Shown piece after piece: positions 1 through 7,433 of a stretch of 41,107 bases of DNA. The notes under the pieces were generated by a model, which saw nothing but the letters and a program-made list of their open reading frames with translations, was not told the origin of the DNA and ran no database searches. Origin of the DNA: Clostridia bacterium (lineage in GTDB: Bacteria > Bacillota > Clostridia > Oscillospirales > CAG-272); the NCBI GenBank assembly GCA_017452475.1, contig JAFTMJ010000005.1, forward strand, positions 1-41,107, given 5' to 3'. The first letter of the stretch is position 1. Each line of letters begins with the position of its first letter. Made by a program: the position numbers and the translations under genes.

Positions 1-70
1 ATAGGGGCGACCGCACATTTTCGTTCATTTGTCAAGTCTTTTTTGAAATTTTTTCATTTTTTTGCAAAAA

Positions 71-103
71 ACAAAACCGGGCTCATTTCTAAACTCGGTT
101 TGT
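71..103 (-). terminator. Probable terminator of the restriction-modification operon
   Basis: Read leftwards, an imperfect hairpin of about ten pairs with one bulge (ACAAACCGAG against CCCGGTTTTGT) is followed by a T-rich run. It lies 92 bases past the stop of the last leftward gene, where a rho-independent terminator is expected. Confidence 0.55.
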
Positions 104-131
104 TTCTTATCTTAATGATATTGCCCGAAGG

Positions 132-175
132 TGTCCTTTTTGCGTGGCTGAGCATTTTGTTTGTAATTTGAACCG
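132..175 (+). repeat. Left copy of the direct repeat flanking the defence island
   Basis: This 44-bp stretch matches 3842-3885 at 41 of 44 positions; the only mismatches lie in a 3-base block (GCG here, CTT on the right) and the last 31 bases are identical. It begins TGTCCTTTTT and ends ATTTGAACCG. The left copy has no partner arm and so is not a hairpin. A 7-bp inverted repeat (CTGTAAA-A-TTTACAG) follows at 178-192. The two copies bracket the restriction-modification genes and could mark insertion or deletion by recombination. Confidence 0.75.
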
Positions 176-194
176 AACTGTAAAATTTACAGCA

Positions 195-899
195 CTAATC
201 GTTTTTTAATGCTTTAATTAAATTGTCATAATAATTTTTTTCATCTATCGTTTCTTCTGGAAATAGTTGTGTATATAGTGGCTTGTTGAAAAATCTATTG
301 AAAGCATTCATAAACAAGCAACAGTCTCTCAAATTTAATTCTGTTAATCTTTTTTCAACGAAGTTTTCAATATCCCTTCCAAGAGAAATTAGTTCTTCAT
401 ACCCTTTATTAGAAAGTTCAATTATATCGATATTATCAACAACTAATTTTCTTTCAATGCACTCTTTATAAAAACAAGTTTCTAGTTTGATTCCAGTCGT
501 TAGAGTGTCATGTTCCATTCTATCCCTAATGGTAATCAGTTTGTCTAAAATCGTTTTGTTGCGGTTTGCTTTCCAGTATTTTTCAAATATACTTGTTAAT
601 TCTGCCTTGTCCACAGATTTACAACGAGTTTCAATAGCTCGCTTTTTTCTATTCAAATATGATTTCAGACTTGCTACATAATTATATATGACAGTCAATA
701 AATCATAGTCAAATTTTATTCTGTAGTTAATATGATTAATTATCTTTTCGGTAAAATATTTATTTAATTCTTCTAAGTTGTTTTTGCAAATTATAGTTAG
801 ATTGTTAGGGAAATCAATGTTTCTGTATTTTGATAATTCCTCAAAATGCTGTAATCGCTTTTGGGTTTCCTTTCTTTTCTTTTCTAAATTATTACTCAT
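195..899 (-). CDS. Uncharacterised, HEPN-like protein in restriction-modification operon
   Basis: The function is not known. The 234-residue protein looks all-helical, soluble and charged, with no signal peptide or membrane segment. Residues 125-130 read RDRMEH, matching the R-[N/D]-x3-H catalytic pattern of HEPN ribonuclease domains, and sit after a long helical stretch (about 60-120), where HEPN domains usually carry the motif. It is the last gene of the leftward DpnII-type operon, 53 bases after the methyltransferase gene and in front of a terminator. By inference it could be an RNA-cleaving accessory or back-up effector of the restriction system, or an unrelated passenger. The motif is short and could arise by chance; only the position and helical context support it. 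No strong ribosome binding site is seen close to the ATG. Confidence 0.6.
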   Translation of the reverse strand: MSNNLEKKRKETQKRLQHFEELSKYRNIDFPNNLTIICKNNLEELNKYFTEKIINHINYRIKFDYDLLTVIYNYVASLKSYLNRKKRAIETRCKSVDKAELTSIFEKYWKANRNKTILDKLITIRDRMEHDTLTTGIKLETCFYKECIERKLVVDNIDIIELSNKGYEELISLGRDIENFVEKRLTELNLRDCCLFMNAFNRFFNKPLYTQLFPEETIDEKNYYDNLIKALKND

Positions 900-952
900 A
901 TTTAAAATTGATTAAATCCTCGTTGTTTATAAGTTTTTAATTGACTTGATTT

Positions 953-1690
953 TTACTTTTTAAAAACAAACAAATATTCGTGTGCAAGCAGTAAAAAGTT
1001 ATGCTTTATGCTATTTGTTTTCCAAAAGCCTGTTGCTTGACAGTTGTGCTGTTCCTTGATTATAATTTCTTTTGCTTTGAAGCCTGCAAGCTCAAAGAGT
1101 CGCATTGTCTCAAAAGCGAGAGGTTGAACCATACCGTTTTTACGAGTATCGCCCATTAAAATTGCACAAAACCTGCCCTTTTTCAAAACACGATAGCATT
1201 CCTGTGCTACCTTGTCAATTTCAGTTAAAAAATCTTTGATTTTCAGGTGCGACAAATCTCCCTTTATATCTTCGCTATACTTGATAATATCAGCATAGGG
1301 TGGATGTGTGCAAATTAGATCAATGCTTTCATCCTCTAAATCAAGGTATCTTGCATCCCCCTGCATTATTTTAATCTGCGAGCTTGACTCACATTCGAAA
1401 TCACATTTTTTCAAAGATAATTCAACCGCATTTGGGTTAATATCAATTCCAATGGCGTTTCTGCCTGTCAGCTTTGCTTCGACCATAGTCGTGCCGCCAC
1501 CGACAAATTGATCGAGAACAGTATCGCCCTCGTTTGAATATCTTAAAATCACATTTCTCGGGATGTAAGGCGACCAATTGCCACGATATTTAGCATCGTG
1601 TGTTGCCCATTTTCCTCTATTTGGAAAGCTCCAAACAGTATTTGTTTCAAGCTCAAAATTTTCCGGTTGTAAAGGTATTTTCTTTGCCAT
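953..1690 (-). CDS. DNA (N6/N4) methyltransferase, second methylase of DpnII-type system
   Basis: An AdoMet-dependent DNA methyltransferase of 245 residues that probably protects the same site as the Dam-like enzyme upstream. The AdoMet-binding motif (FVGGGTT, residues 62-68) comes before the catalytic motif (THPPY, 128-132), preceded by a conserved tract (RGNWSPYIPR, 36-45). The motif order I then IV differs from beta-class enzymes. Its start lies one base after the nuclease stop, so the two are translationally linked. DpnII systems typically encode two methylases, one acting on double-stranded and one also on single-stranded GATC; this gene fills the second slot, but its sequence group looks closer to TRM11-like methylases than to DpnA, so the exact target base is inferred. 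Confidence 0.8.
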   Translation of the reverse strand: MAKKIPLQPENFELETNTVWSFPNRGKWATHDAKYRGNWSPYIPRNVILRYSNEGDTVLDQFVGGGTTMVEAKLTGRNAIGIDINPNAVELSLKKCDFECESSSQIKIMQGDARYLDLEDESIDLICTHPPYADIIKYSEDIKGDLSHLKIKDFLTEIDKVAQECYRVLKKGRFCAILMGDTRKNGMVQPLAFETMRLFELAGFKAKEIIIKEQHNCQATGFWKTNSIKHNFLLLAHEYLFVFKK

Positions 1691-1691
1691 A

Positions 1692-2570
1692 TCAAATAAA
1701 GAGCTTGTCTGCTATGCCGTTTTCTAAATCAGCGATAGAATAAATATGTTCCATTACATCAAAGGTTTCCTCTAAATTGTGCTTGGCAGATTTCCACCCG
1801 TTTCCGTCGGTAAACCATACAAACTCAAAGCCGTCTATTTCTTTTGATTCAATAGCTATGTTCTTATAGCTTCGTGCAGTTTCATTTAATTTCGAACCGC
1901 CACTTGAATAAAAGTTAGCTTCAATTCCGTAAATTTTATTGTTGGTTTTTACAACAAAGTCAAATCGTTTTTCCGTTTTACCTGTGTTTGAAATTGCAGA
2001 CAAGTCAATTCCCCAACGATGTTCTATATCAGAAAGATACATTTCTTTAAAATATGTTTCGTTTTTTACAAATCCAGCCTTTTGAATATAGCCTCCAACT
2101 AAATTTTCCATTAGATGACCGCCACGGTTTTTTCTGCCGTTAGAATCCAAGCCTGTTTCAACGCCGGTTACGTAATCAACCAAGTTGCTTATTATACGAT
2201 TTTGCAACAGGTCAAAAAGTCCTGTTTCTTTCATAAAGTAACAATAATCGTTAAAAAACTTGTGGCTATTAGGCGTACAATCTTTGTAATCGAATTCAAA
2301 TGTGCGAGCAAGATTTTGGTCTTGGCAATAAATTTTGTTTTCTCTTTTAGCAAGCAAAATAGGAATAACCTTTAATGTTTCAGGATATTTCTTTATTAAG
2401 TTTATAAAGTCAGCCTCAATATTTTTAGAGCCTACAAGTGAATTTAATATATTCAATTCAACCTTTATGCTGTCAACATTTCTATGTACTTTGTCAAAAT
2501 CAATGTAGTATTTATAGTCAGCTATGCTTTCTTTAAAATTAGAAAGCCATTCACTAAAATCTCTTCCCAT
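1692..2570 (-). CDS. DpnII-family type II restriction endonuclease (GATC)
   Basis: A type II restriction enzyme of 292 residues, close to the usual length of DpnII/MboI-family nucleases, which cut unmethylated GATC. A central tract with R202-F-D204 and E217-A-N219-F-Y followed by SSGGSKLNE matches the family's variant of the PD-(D/E)xK core, in which Asn takes the place of the usual Lys. The gene starts ten bases after the Dam-like methylase and ends one base before the second methylase. In the classical pneumococcal system both methylase genes precede the nuclease; here the nuclease lies between them. Specificity for GATC is inferred from family and from the adjacent Dam homologue. Confidence 0.85.
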   Translation of the reverse strand: MGRDFSEWLSNFKESIADYKYYIDFDKVHRNVDSIKVELNILNSLVGSKNIEADFINLIKKYPETLKVIPILLAKRENKIYCQDQNLARTFEFDYKDCTPNSHKFFNDYCYFMKETGLFDLLQNRIISNLVDYVTGVETGLDSNGRKNRGGHLMENLVGGYIQKAGFVKNETYFKEMYLSDIEHRWGIDLSAISNTGKTEKRFDFVVKTNNKIYGIEANFYSSGGSKLNETARSYKNIAIESKEIDGFEFVWFTDGNGWKSAKHNLEETFDVMEHIYSIADLENGIADKLFI

Positions 2571-2580
2571 AGTTTACTCC

Positions 2581-3648
2581 CTAATAATTCTTTATTAAAA
2601 GCTCTTTGATTTTTCCTCTTGATGAACCTTTGCTGTTTATCATACGAGAGGCTTCGACACGCAAAATATTGAAATCTGCGTACAAATTGTCAAAGAAATT
2701 GTCATTTTCGTTTGTGTTTTTGGGGTCGGAGTTGCTAAGCATTACTTTAACACCTTTATTTGAAAGAGCCTTGAAACAACTTGCCAACTCTATTTGATTT
2801 TTGTCAGAAAAATCATCCTCGGTATATGAGGTAAAACCTGAAGTTACATTTAAAGGTCTATACGGTGGGTCAAAATAAACAAGTGTTGAGCTATCAGCAA
2901 AGCTCATAACCTCGTGATAATCACAAGATTTAATTTCAACATTTTGGAGCATAGCGGAAATTTTGGTTAAGTTATCGCTATCACAAAGGAAAACAGACTT
3001 GTGCTTTCCAAAAGGAACGTTATATTTGCCTTTTTTGTTAACTCTAAATAAGCCATTAAAGCACGATTTATTTAAGAAAATAAACAATGAAGCCTTTTGA
3101 ACGCTTGTTTTTTTTGTAAGCTCAACAGTATTGAACTCATCACGTTTTTCATAATAAAATTGTTCTTGCAACTCTGCGCTTAATCCGTTGTATTCGTTTT
3201 GTATAGTAATGAGATCATTTAAAAGCTCATTGCAGTTATCTCTAATAGCGATATAAACGTTCATAAGCTCTTTGTTATTATCACTAATGTAAATTTCCTC
3301 AAAACTATACTCTTCAAGCAAAGAGAACAAGAATGCACCGCCACCTACGAAAGGCTCTGCATATTTTGTGATGGTTGTGCCAATACCACTTGGCAAATTG
3401 CTTTTAAGCACGTCTAAAAGCTGTGTTTTTCCACCAGCCCATTTCACAAATGGATGCGCCTTTTCGGTAGGCTTTGCACCATTGCTTTTGCGTGCATCGG
3501 TAGGCTTTTCGGCATTTATAGGAATTATCCACATATTGCCGAGCATGGCAACGTTGGGAATTCGATTTTCAGCACATAAAACAGAAACTCTGCGTTGTGA
3601 AATATTCCACCTTTCCGCAGCATCTCGGCAAGACATATATTGAAGCAT
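2581..3648 (-). CDS. Dam-type GATC adenine methyltransferase with N-terminal HTH
   Basis: The maintenance methylase of the restriction system, 355 residues, and the first gene of the operon. Residues 1-50 form a helix-turn-helix of the kind found in excisionase/MerR-like proteins (CRDAAERWNISQRRVSVLC). A linker (50-64) leads to a complete alpha-class adenine methylase with WAGGK (70-74), AEPFVGGGAF (97-106), the KGKYNVPFGK target-recognition tract (about 196-205) and catalytic DPPY (260-263). Stand-alone Dam/DpnM proteins are about 270-285 residues, so the HTH is an added module. It may let the methylase bind its own promoter, which has a GATC site directly beside its -35 box. The ATG is preceded by AAGGAG. 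Confidence 0.88.
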   Translation of the reverse strand: MLQYMSCRDAAERWNISQRRVSVLCAENRIPNVAMLGNMWIIPINAEKPTDARKSNGAKPTEKAHPFVKWAGGKTQLLDVLKSNLPSGIGTTITKYAEPFVGGGAFLFSLLEEYSFEEIYISDNNKELMNVYIAIRDNCNELLNDLITIQNEYNGLSAELQEQFYYEKRDEFNTVELTKKTSVQKASLFIFLNKSCFNGLFRVNKKGKYNVPFGKHKSVFLCDSDNLTKISAMLQNVEIKSCDYHEVMSFADSSTLVYFDPPYRPLNVTSGFTSYTEDDFSDKNQIELASCFKALSNKGVKVMLSNSDPKNTNENDNFFDNLYADFNILRVEASRMINSKGSSRGKIKELLIKNY

Positions 3649-3677
3649 AAAATTATCTCCTTATATTTGATAATTAT

Positions 3678-3706
3678 ATTATATTCTATTTCTCGAACAA
3701 AATCAA
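3678..3706 (-). promoter_or_regulatory. Sigma-A promoter of the restriction-modification operon
   Basis: On the minus strand TTGATT and TATAAT are separated by exactly 17 bases, about 30 bases upstream of the ATG of the HTH-Dam gene. A GATC site, the expected target of the system, lies at 3707-3710 and abuts the -35 box. Confidence 0.75.
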
Positions 3707-3812
3707 GATCCAAAGTCAAAATAATAGAAAAACCTAATTCAAACCGAGTGGTTCAACAAAGCTTCTCCCGAAACAACTTGGTGCGAACACCATATGGTCG
3801 AACACAACATCC

Positions 3813-3860
3813 CAGCCAAAGAAAAAGGACACCCCTACGGATGTCCTTTTTCTTTGGCTG
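3813..3860 (+). terminator. Perfect 19-bp hairpin overlapping the right direct repeat
   Basis: The arms CAGCCAAAGAAAAAGGACA (3813-3831) and TGTCCTTTTTCTTTGGCTG (3842-3860) are perfectly complementary around a 10-base loop. The stem contains A- and T-runs, so it could end transcripts on either strand, but it is longer than a typical terminator. The right arm is the first part of the 44-bp direct repeat at 3842-3885. The segment 3710-3812 contains no gene. Confidence 0.6.
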
Positions 3861-3885
3861 AGCATTTTGTTTGTAATTTGAACCG
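3842..3885 (+). repeat. Right copy of the direct repeat flanking the defence island
   Basis: It matches 132-175 at 41 of 44 positions. Its first 19 bases are the right arm of the hairpin at 3813-3860; the remaining 25 bases (from AGCATTTTG to GAACCG) are outside the stem yet fully conserved between copies, so conservation is not explained by hairpin function alone. Confidence 0.75.
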
Positions 3886-3963
3886 CTATTTAAAATTAAC
3901 TTCATTTCTATTGCCGCTTGTAAAATTCAAGCATTGTTTGAGCAAAACTCAAGAGTAAAGTTA

Positions 3964-3992
3964 TTGACTATCACACAAAACAATGCTATCAT
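3964..3992 (+). promoter_or_regulatory. Promoter of the first XRE-type regulator gene
   Basis: TTGACT and TATCAT are separated by 17 bases. The start codon at 4041 follows about 48 bases downstream, with AGGAGG at 4027-4032. Confidence 0.65.
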
Positions 3993-4040
3993 AATGACAG
4001 AAGGTGTGCACTCCCTCTAATTAAACAGGAGGATTTTATT

Positions 4041-5201
4041 ATGGTAGAATTGAAAATTTCAGAGGTTATTTCAAGAGAAAGAAAAAGGCTTGATTTGACA
4101 CAGGAAGAATTGGCAAAGGCTCTTTATGTGTCCCCTCAAGCTGTATCGAATTGGGAAAGAGGCGGCTATCCCGATATAACCTTGCTCCCATCAATTGCTA
4201 ACTTTTTTGGAATTACAGTTGACGAGCTTATAGGTAATGATGATGTTAGTGTCAAAAGTGATATAGAAAGCTTTTTTGAAAAATACGGGAAAGTGAATTA
4301 TAAAGAACGCTTATCATTGGCAAAGGCTTATCACAAAAAATATCCACAAAACTTTGAAATTATGGAGGTTTTAGGCGGCTCAATAGTGGAAATTAAGGAC
4401 TATTGGGAAAAGGAATATCCTTTACTAAAACACATTTGCGAAAAAATAATGGAAGAATGTACAAACGAATGGATAAGACAAAGTGCAATTTATTATATGA
4501 ATATTGTTTGCCCGGATGACGAGTTTGAAAACTGGAAGTATAGAAGCCCACGAACGTTTGCTGATTGTGAAACAGAAAAAATAGAGGAGCGATACTATCA
4601 AAGATGTGATAACGAAAGATTTCAAGCTCAATCAAATGCGAATAATTTACTCGGTTTAATGCACTTTTTAGGCAGAGATTGTATGCGATTTCACGATATA
4701 AGGGAAAAGGACAGATTCAAATTAGTTTTTGAAAATCCAATGCGAGCTGCCGAGCTCTCAAAATTCAAAATGCGAGTGCTTGAAAGCATTTCAACTGACG
4801 GAGAAATGCCTGAAGCTTGGCTCGGCGCTTATGCAGAGCTATGCTTAAAAACAGGCGGTGCTTTAATCGGTGCAAATAAGCTTGATGAGGGCTTTGAGTA
4901 TCTTGAAAAATCGTTTAAATTATATGAAAAATGGATTGAAATTCCCGAAGGAAGACTTATGGATGTAGGAAAGCCTGAGCTATTTGAAAATGCTAAGGTT
5001 AATAAAAACGATAGCTCTAATGTCGTATATATTCATTTACAAAATGGTACAAAGATTTGGACTCCTTATTTGTGGCTCTTTTGGGGACTCAAAAACGATA
5101 TAAGAAGAGCTATGACACATTGGCATTGGTTTGACAATGTTCGTGACAATGAAAGATTTGTAGTTCTTTATGAAAAAGCATTAAAGCTTATGGAAAAATA
5201 A
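4041..5201 (+). CDS. XRE-family regulator with large C-terminal helical domain
   Basis: A one-component DNA-binding regulator of 386 residues. Residues about 5-62 are a Cro/C1-type helix-turn-helix (LTQEELAKALYVSPQAVSNW, then PSIANFFGITVDELIGND). The remainder (about 75-386) is rich in helices and aromatic residues, resembling the TPR-like C-terminal parts of clostridial XRE regulators that sense a ligand or peptide. It has its own promoter, a perfect AGGAGG site and a terminator, so it is a single-gene unit. It is the first of four consecutive XRE-type genes pointing the same way. The target genes are not evident in the window. Confidence 0.8.
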   Translation: MVELKISEVISRERKRLDLTQEELAKALYVSPQAVSNWERGGYPDITLLPSIANFFGITVDELIGNDDVSVKSDIESFFEKYGKVNYKERLSLAKAYHKKYPQNFEIMEVLGGSIVEIKDYWEKEYPLLKHICEKIMEECTNEWIRQSAIYYMNIVCPDDEFENWKYRSPRTFADCETEKIEERYYQRCDNERFQAQSNANNLLGLMHFLGRDCMRFHDIREKDRFKLVFENPMRAAELSKFKMRVLESISTDGEMPEAWLGAYAELCLKTGGALIGANKLDEGFEYLEKSFKLYEKWIEIPEGRLMDVGKPELFENAKVNKNDSSNVVYIHLQNGTKIWTPYLWLFWGLKNDIRRAMTHWHWFDNVRDNERFVVLYEKALKLMEK

Positions 5202-5207
5202 AAATGG

Positions 5208-5233
5208 CGAGTGTCAGTTTTGGCACTCGTTCT
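5208..5233 (+). terminator. Terminator of the first XRE gene
   Basis: The hairpin CGAGTGTCA-GTTT-TGGCACTCG has nine pairs (one G-T) followed by TTCTTT, starting seven bases after the stop codon. It is related in sequence to the terminator at 6390-6419. Confidence 0.7.
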
Positions 5234-5276
5234 TTAAAAGTAAACCGAAAATTTATTTTTCTCAACAAATATGCCA

Positions 5277-5305
5277 TTGTTCAATGATTTACGGTATGAT
5301 ATAAT
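5277..5305 (+). promoter_or_regulatory. Promoter of the second XRE-type regulator gene
   Basis: TTGTTC and a perfect TATAAT are separated by 17 bases. The start codon is 66 bases downstream of the -10 box. Confidence 0.7.
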
Positions 5306-5317
5306 TAAGTTGACAAA

Positions 5318-5340
5318 GCGAGAGAACCGGTTCGCTTCGC
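5318..5340. promoter_or_regulatory. Imperfect inverted repeat in the leader, candidate operator
   Basis: A partly symmetric sequence centred on AACCGGTT (GAGAACC/GGTTCGC arms, about eight of ten pairs) sits just past the expected transcription start. It could be an autoregulatory XRE operator or a leader hairpin; only the symmetry and position support this. Confidence 0.35.
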
Positions 5341-5370
5341 TCCTGTCGTTTAGAACAAGGAGGAATTTTT

Positions 5371-6381
5371 ATGACTATTTGTATAGGTGCAAAAATTAAA
5401 GAGTTACGCAAGCGTGATAATATGACGCAGGAACAGCTTGCAGAAAAGCTAAGTGTAACACCACAAACAATATCAAGGTGGGAAACTGAAACTGCCTATC
5501 CTGATATTACTGCTATACCGATATTAGCAAATATTTTTGATGTAAGTATTGATACCTTGATGGGATATGATAAAACCAAAACTGCTCAAAAGGTAAATGA
5601 TATTATTACAAGTTCAAAAAAATATTTTTGGAATAACATTGAAAAGTGCGAAGCAATCCTTTTAGATGCATTAAAGGATTATCCAAACAATGATTTGATT
5701 TTACGAGAGCTTCTTTCTCTGTACGAGTGCCATATACGAACATACGGAAAAACAGAATACACAGATAAAGCAATTTCCGTGGCACACAAAATAATTGCAG
5801 AAGCGACTGATATTTTCTGCGTTTGCAGTGCAAAAGCAGATTTGGCTTCACTGTATTTAATGCAAAACAGATATATTGATGCAAAACAAATCATTGACAC
5901 CTTGCCATATATGTACCCATATTTACTAAATGATAAAATGCGTGTGTCCTCTTACTCCTTAAAGGGTGAGGATAGACTAAAAGAAGCGAAGGATTGGAAA
6001 ATTATCGAATATCAAGAGCTTTTCTTAGCTTGCATAATGGAGGGCGAAGGCTATTTTGAAACAGGCGATTACAAAAATGCTCTAAAATCATTTATCGAAG
6101 GCAAGGATGTAATCGAAAGATTTATGCTAACCGATAAAATATCTCCTGAAGCATACTTATTTAATGGTGTTCAAACTAATCATATGTGTTGCTATTTGCA
6201 AATAGCAGGCTGCTATTTAAAACTAAATGACATTGATAAGTGCAAGCAATCTGTTGAAAAGGCATATGAAATCGTGTCCTTGGCAAATGGGGAGGACTTT
6301 ATAAAGCAACCCGAATTATTCTTAGAGCAGTATAATAAAACCTATAAAGAATATGGACTTGAAACATATAAACCACTATAA
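5371..6381 (+). CDS. XRE-family regulator with TPR-like C-terminal domain
   Basis: A 336-residue regulator. Residues about 5-64 form a Cro/C1-type HTH (MTQEQLAEKLSVTPQTISRW, then PILANIFDVSIDTLMGYD). The C-terminal part (75-336) has repeated helical hairpins of TPR character, such as the AIHVAHKI-like, EGEGYFETGDYKNALKSF and IAGCYLKLNDIDKCKQSVEK segments. It is the same general design as the gene before it, with promoter, AAGGAGG site and terminator of its own. TPR-containing XRE proteins often respond to small peptides or partner proteins; no such partner is encoded nearby. Confidence 0.8.
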   Translation: MTICIGAKIKELRKRDNMTQEQLAEKLSVTPQTISRWETETAYPDITAIPILANIFDVSIDTLMGYDKTKTAQKVNDIITSSKKYFWNNIEKCEAILLDALKDYPNNDLILRELLSLYECHIRTYGKTEYTDKAISVAHKIIAEATDIFCVCSAKADLASLYLMQNRYIDAKQIIDTLPYMYPYLLNDKMRVSSYSLKGEDRLKEAKDWKIIEYQELFLACIMEGEGYFETGDYKNALKSFIEGKDVIERFMLTDKISPEAYLFNGVQTNHMCCYLQIAGCYLKLNDIDKCKQSVEKAYEIVSLANGEDFIKQPELFLEQYNKTYKEYGLETYKPL

Positions 6382-6389
6382 GCAAGCGG

Positions 6390-6419
6390 CGAGTGCTGAT
6401 TTTTTCGGCACTCGTTTTC
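6390..6419 (+). terminator. Terminator of the second XRE gene
   Basis: CGAGTGCTGA pairs with TCGGCACTCG around a T-only loop, followed by TTTTCT, nine bases after the stop. Arms share CGAGTG/CACTCG and the preceding GG with the terminator at 5208-5233, suggesting common origin. Confidence 0.75.
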
Positions 6420-6458
6420 TAATTATGCTTGATGATCAAAAATAAAAATCTCTGTTTT

Positions 6459-6482
6459 GGAGAATTTATATAATTATTCTCC
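6459..6482. promoter_or_regulatory. Inverted repeat GGAGAAT-N10-ATTCTCC upstream of promoter, candidate operator
   Basis: Two perfect 7-base arms separated by ten A/T bases lie immediately upstream of the -35 box at 6484. The position and spacing (17 bases centre to centre) fit a dimeric regulator site, possibly for the XRE product just downstream. Confidence 0.5.
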
Positions 6483-6483
6483 A

Positions 6484-6512
6484 TTGACTCTACGATAGGT
6501 TTCAAGTATAAT
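6484..6512 (+). promoter_or_regulatory. Promoter of the paired XRE genes
   Basis: TTGACT, 17 bases, perfect TATAAT; the start codon is 45 bases after the -10 box. It probably drives both overlapping genes 6558-7433 and 7430-8275. Confidence 0.75.
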
Positions 6513-6557
6513 TAAGATACAAGGACCGGAACTTGAATAAATTTTCGAGGTACACTT

Positions 6558-7433
6558 ATGGAAAATATCAATGTAGGAAGCAAATTGGCAGAACTAAGAA
6601 ACAGTTTATTGTTAACACAAGATGAGGTGGCAACCTCTCTTGGAATTTCAAATAAGACTTTATCAAAGTGGGAAAACGGAATGAGTGAGCCAAACCTTAC
6701 AATGTTAAGTAAATTGGCAGAATATTATAGCGTTAGCACGGATTATATTTTAGGAATAAATTCAGCAAAAGATATTAAATCCACAGACTTATTGAAGCAA
6801 GAGCTTTCAGAGCTTGATTTTGAAGGCGGCATTTTAAAAACATTCCAAATCAATTTTGAAGTGCTAAGGACAAAGATTATGGAATCGATTAGCGCACCTA
6901 CTGATAAGAAAACAATTGTGCCAAGCAGTGATATTTTAGATGGACATTATTTTTGCCGTTCCCAAGTAGAAACAAACGAAGAGTTTGAAATGCATTTAAA
7001 TACAGATGATTTATCAATGTATATTCAATTGCTTGGTAATAGGAATAATTTTGATTGGCTTGGTAAAGAGGATATACAAAATAAAATATCTAAGCTGTTT
7101 AGTTTTCTTTCAAAACCAAATGCCTTAAAGGTTATAAAGCTGATTCATACCAAAAACACATCAGCAAACATTTCAGCATCATTTGTTGCTAAAATGACAG
7201 GGCTTACCGATGAAATAGCCACAGAAATTTTAGATGAAGCATGTGGTATAGGCTTTTGCACAAAAAATGTAGCACATATAAAGGATAAAGAGATTACTAT
7301 TTATATGTCAAATGGCTCAGGAAAAATATTATCTCTTGTTTGCATAGCGTATGAATATATGTGTGGAGATAGACTTAATGACTACATGGTTGGTGCACAA
7401 AATTGTAGATTAATTGATGGAGGTAAAATATGA
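6558..7433 (+). CDS. XRE-family regulator with C-terminal winged-helix-like domain
   Basis: A 291-residue regulator. Residues about 7-65 are a Cro/C1-type HTH (LTQDEVATSLGISNKTLSKW, then KLAEYYSVSTDYILGINS). Residues about 170-240 (KLFSFLSKPNALKVIKLIHT through VAKMTGLTDEIATEILDEAC) have the pattern of an ArsR-like winged helix, so the protein may hold two DNA-binding modules. Between them lies a segment of unknown fold. Its stop overlaps the next start by four bases (ATGA), so the two products are made together and may act as a pair. The next gene has a similar layout and a similar C-terminal end (KxxSLxxxAxE), suggesting paralogy. Confidence 0.75.
   Translation: MENINVGSKLAELRNSLLLTQDEVATSLGISNKTLSKWENGMSEPNLTMLSKLAEYYSVSTDYILGINSAKDIKSTDLLKQELSELDFEGGILKTFQINFEVLRTKIMESISAPTDKKTIVPSSDILDGHYFCRSQVETNEEFEMHLNTDDLSMYIQLLGNRNNFDWLGKEDIQNKISKLFSFLSKPNALKVIKLIHTKNTSANISASFVAKMTGLTDEIATEILDEACGIGFCTKNVAHIKDKEITIYMSNGSGKILSLVCIAYEYMCGDRLNDYMVGAQNCRLIDGGKI

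Noticed and set aside
195..3710. Avoidance of GATC in the restriction island
   Set aside because: GATC occurs several times in the island and often elsewhere in the window, so no depletion is visible by eye.
3640..3861. Open frame of 73 codons across the restriction operon promoter
   Set aside because: It runs through the promoter and the perfect hairpin and has no ribosome binding site.
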